In this document: piece after piece, positions 5,611 to 7,015 of the stretch
Layout: every line of letters starts with the position of its first letter
Position numbering within the stretch: the first letter of the stretch is position 1
Assembly: GCA_937996825.1 (NCBI GenBank)
Contig: CALKUJ010000316.1
Coordinates: 1-7,015, forward strand
DNA length: 7,015 bases
Direction: 5' to 3'
From: an uncultured Polynucleobacter sp.
GTDB taxonomy: Bacteria > Pseudomonadota > Gammaproteobacteria > Burkholderiales > Burkholderiaceae
The notes under the pieces: generated by a model
Told to the model about the DNA's origin: nothing
Seen by the model: the letters and a program-made list of their open reading frames with translations, nothing else
Database searches by the model: none
Position numbers and translations under genes: made by a program

Positions 5611-6336
5611 CTACTTAATTTGGGACTTATATGGCTTCTTATAGAGCTTTAGCCATCTTGATTTAAGCCCTTCAGCAATCTCAGTCTGATTATGTTGTTC
5701 AGCAAAATCAATCGCAGTCATCTTGAGATTATTCATCTTGGATAAATCAGCATCACGATCCAGCAATAACTTCACTACTTCAATGTGACCGCCACGAGCT
5801 GCCATCATCAATGCTGTTGTGCGGTTTGGGCTTTCTGGATCTACATAAGCATTCTTGTCTAATAAATAGGTGACGATCTTCAAATGGCCATTGGTGGCCG
5901 CGTAATGCAAAGCTGACCAACCGGGCTTATTGATCTCAACCTGGCGTTTTTCGACCAAATATTTGACTAATTCTTCGGATCCTGTGAAAGCAGCCAGCAT
6001 GACAGGCGTTTCACCAGCCAAATTCGGTCTTTCTAGGTCAATGGATGGCGTATCTATGAGTAATTTGGCTACATCTAGGCATTTTTCAGTGATAGCAATG
6101 GTCAAAGCTGAATTGCCTTTATCGTCCATGGCGTTTGGGCTCATGCCACTGGCCAAAGCCTTTTTAACTGCTTTTACATCATTGAACTTCACATCACGCA
6201 AAAAACTGTCTACTTGGTATTGCTGCGCTTGTGGCAAAACAGAGCCAGGTGTTTGGGCAATCGTCAATGAACTGGTTAATGAACCACCTAGTGAAATTAC
6301 CGATATAAAACAATATGTTGCAATATTTTTATACAT
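5611..6336 (-). CDS. Exported ankyrin-repeat protein
   Basis: The 241-residue protein has an N-terminal export signal: a short basic start, a hydrophobic stretch (about 6-26) and a plausible signal peptidase I site after SLTIA (residues 23-27), just before QTPG. The mature part is an ankyrin solenoid with a capping repeat (about 41-70) and consensus-like repeats at about 74-102, 107-137, 138-167 and 172-200, then a degenerate one at 204-225. Typical signatures are SALHYAATNGH (141-151) and ALMMAARGGHIEVVKLLL (175-192). The tail is basic (KSRWLKLYKKPYKSQIK, 225-241). Ankyrin repeats bind other proteins; the partner is unknown, and export points to the periplasm. It starts 44 bases after tatD on the same strand with no visible terminator between, so it is probably in the tatD transcript. 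I recall similar tatD-ankyrin neighbours in Burkholderiales, not checked here. No enzyme motif is seen. Confidence 0.88.
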   Translation of the reverse strand: MYKNIATYCFISVISLGGSLTSSLTIAQTPGSVLPQAQQYQVDSFLRDVKFNDVKAVKKALASGMSPNAMDDKGNSALTIAITEKCLDVAKLLIDTPSIDLERPNLAGETPVMLAAFTGSEELVKYLVEKRQVEINKPGWSALHYAATNGHLKIVTYLLDKNAYVDPESPNRTTALMMAARGGHIEVVKLLLDRDADLSKMNNLKMTAIDFAEQHNQTEIAEGLKSRWLKLYKKPYKSQIK

Positions 6337-6380
6337 TCAGGTTTAACTTTATTTATGTTCAGATGGTTAATTCAAGCCTT

Positions 6381-7015
6381 TTAAATAGGGGCTTTGAAGA
6401 GTGTTTTGAAGTTATGGGTGGTGACTTTTGCTAGCTCTTCGACAGTGACGCCCTTTAGGTTCGCCACGAACTCAGCCACATGAGATACCCAAGCCGGTTC
6501 ATTGGTTTTACCTCTGTGTGGGATTGGTGCCAAATAAGGAGAATCTGTTTCAATCAAGATTCGATCTAAAGGAACTTGTTTGCATGTTTCTTGAAGATCT
6601 TTGGCACTCTTGAATGTGACGATTCCTGAGAATGAGATGTAAAAACCAAGTTCCATGGCTGCTTGTGCAACCTCCCAGCTCTCTGTAAAGCAATGCATCA
6701 CCCCTGCTACTTGACTGGCACCCTCTTCTTTCAGGATCTTGATAGTGTCTTCAGAAGCAGAGCGTGTGTGAATGATCAAAGGCTTATTGACCTTGAGAGC
6801 TGCGCGAATGTGAGTTCGAAAGCGCTCACGTTGCCACTCCATCTCTTCATAGGTTTTGTCGCCCATGCGATAGTAATCAAGGCCTGTTTCTCCAATCGCC
6901 AAAATCTTTGGATGCTTAGCCAGTTCCACCAATTGCTCAACCGTTGGTTCAGGAGTGTCTTCGTAATCTGGATGGGTGCCAACCGTAGCAAACAAATGAT
7001 CGTGTGCCTCGGCCA
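6381..7015 (-). CDS. tatD: TatD family metal-dependent hydrolase / DNase (5' end outside window)
   Basis: TatD proteins are TIM-barrel, metal-dependent hydrolases; E. coli TatD has 3'-5' exonuclease activity on DNA and RNA and is linked to DNA repair. About 210 C-terminal residues are present. The frame runs to the window edge, and the first 50 or so residues with the HxH metal motif lie outside. Numbering from LFATVG, coded by TTG at 6995 and internal: GETGLDYY with E36, IIHTRS with H76, VMHCFTE with H101, and ETDSPYLAP with D151. These are the expected metal-site residues, followed by the typical PHRGKTNEP (159-167) and a C-terminal helix ending NFKTLFKAPI. Upstream of it in frame the residues read AEAHDH, confirming continuation, so the TTG at 6995 is not a start. 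The closely related YcfH/YjjV-type paralogues cannot be separated without the N-terminus. It is the first visible gene of the minus-strand group with the ankyrin gene. Confidence 0.92.
   Translation of the reverse strand, partial: AEAHDHLFATVGTHPDYEDTPEPTVEQLVELAKHPKILAIGETGLDYYRMGDKTYEEMEWQRERFRTHIRAALKVNKPLIIHTRSASEDTIKILKEEGASQVAGVMHCFTESWEVAQAAMELGFYISFSGIVTFKSAKDLQETCKQVPLDRILIETDSPYLAPIPHRGKTNEPAWVSHVAEFVANLKGVTVEELAKVTTHNFKTLFKAPI

Noticed and set aside
5930..6346. Plus-strand open frame of 138 codons
   Set aside because: It lies antisense to the well-supported ankyrin gene and its translation shows no recognisable domain.

Overview
The window reads as an ordinary, gene-dense stretch of a betaproteobacterial chromosome. 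The moderately AT-leaning base composition, the short gaps and the sequence style of QueD, TatD, the YbiT-type ABC-F protein and the ankyrin protein suggest a low-GC member of the Burkholderiaceae, such as Polynucleobacter or a close relative. That placement is a judgement from protein resemblance and was not searched. Eleven protein genes fill almost all of the window and the largest gap between genes is about 90 bases. I see no rRNA or tRNA gene, insertion sequence, prophage core gene, CRISPR array or origin.

Bases 1-3442 (+ strand) hold queD (5' end outside the window), tadA, an LD-carboxypeptidase gene of the LdcA type, and a YbiT-type ABC-F ATPase gene. queD and tadA overlap and both products act in chemistry of tRNA wobble position 34: queuosine precursor synthesis and adenosine-to-inosine editing. 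LdcA acts in murein recycling. The ABC-F protein is a predicted ribosome-binding factor. Its likely start is a GTG at 1835, and it may have its own promoter just upstream.

Bases 3439-4015 (- strand) hold a small unrecognised lipoprotein gene followed by a DUF1289 cysteine-motif protein gene. Bases 4014-4676 (+ strand) hold a lone SprT-like zinc metallopeptidase gene. Three successive junctions here use palindromic four-base overlaps: TTAA at two facing stops, CATG at two back-to-back starts, and CTAG at two facing stops.

Bases 4673-7015 (- strand, read from right to left) hold tatD (5' end outside the window), an exported ankyrin-repeat protein gene, a DUF3293 protein gene and gloA (glyoxalase I). 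tatD and the ankyrin gene are 44 bases apart. A 90-base AT-rich gap with promoter-like hexamers and a short inverted repeat precedes the DUF3293-gloA pair.

I did not find a convincing new multi-gene system. The points most worth a second look are the palindromic junctions around the SprT-like gene, the small four-cysteine lipoprotein, the exported ankyrin protein paired with TatD, and the inverted repeat at 5551-5566.
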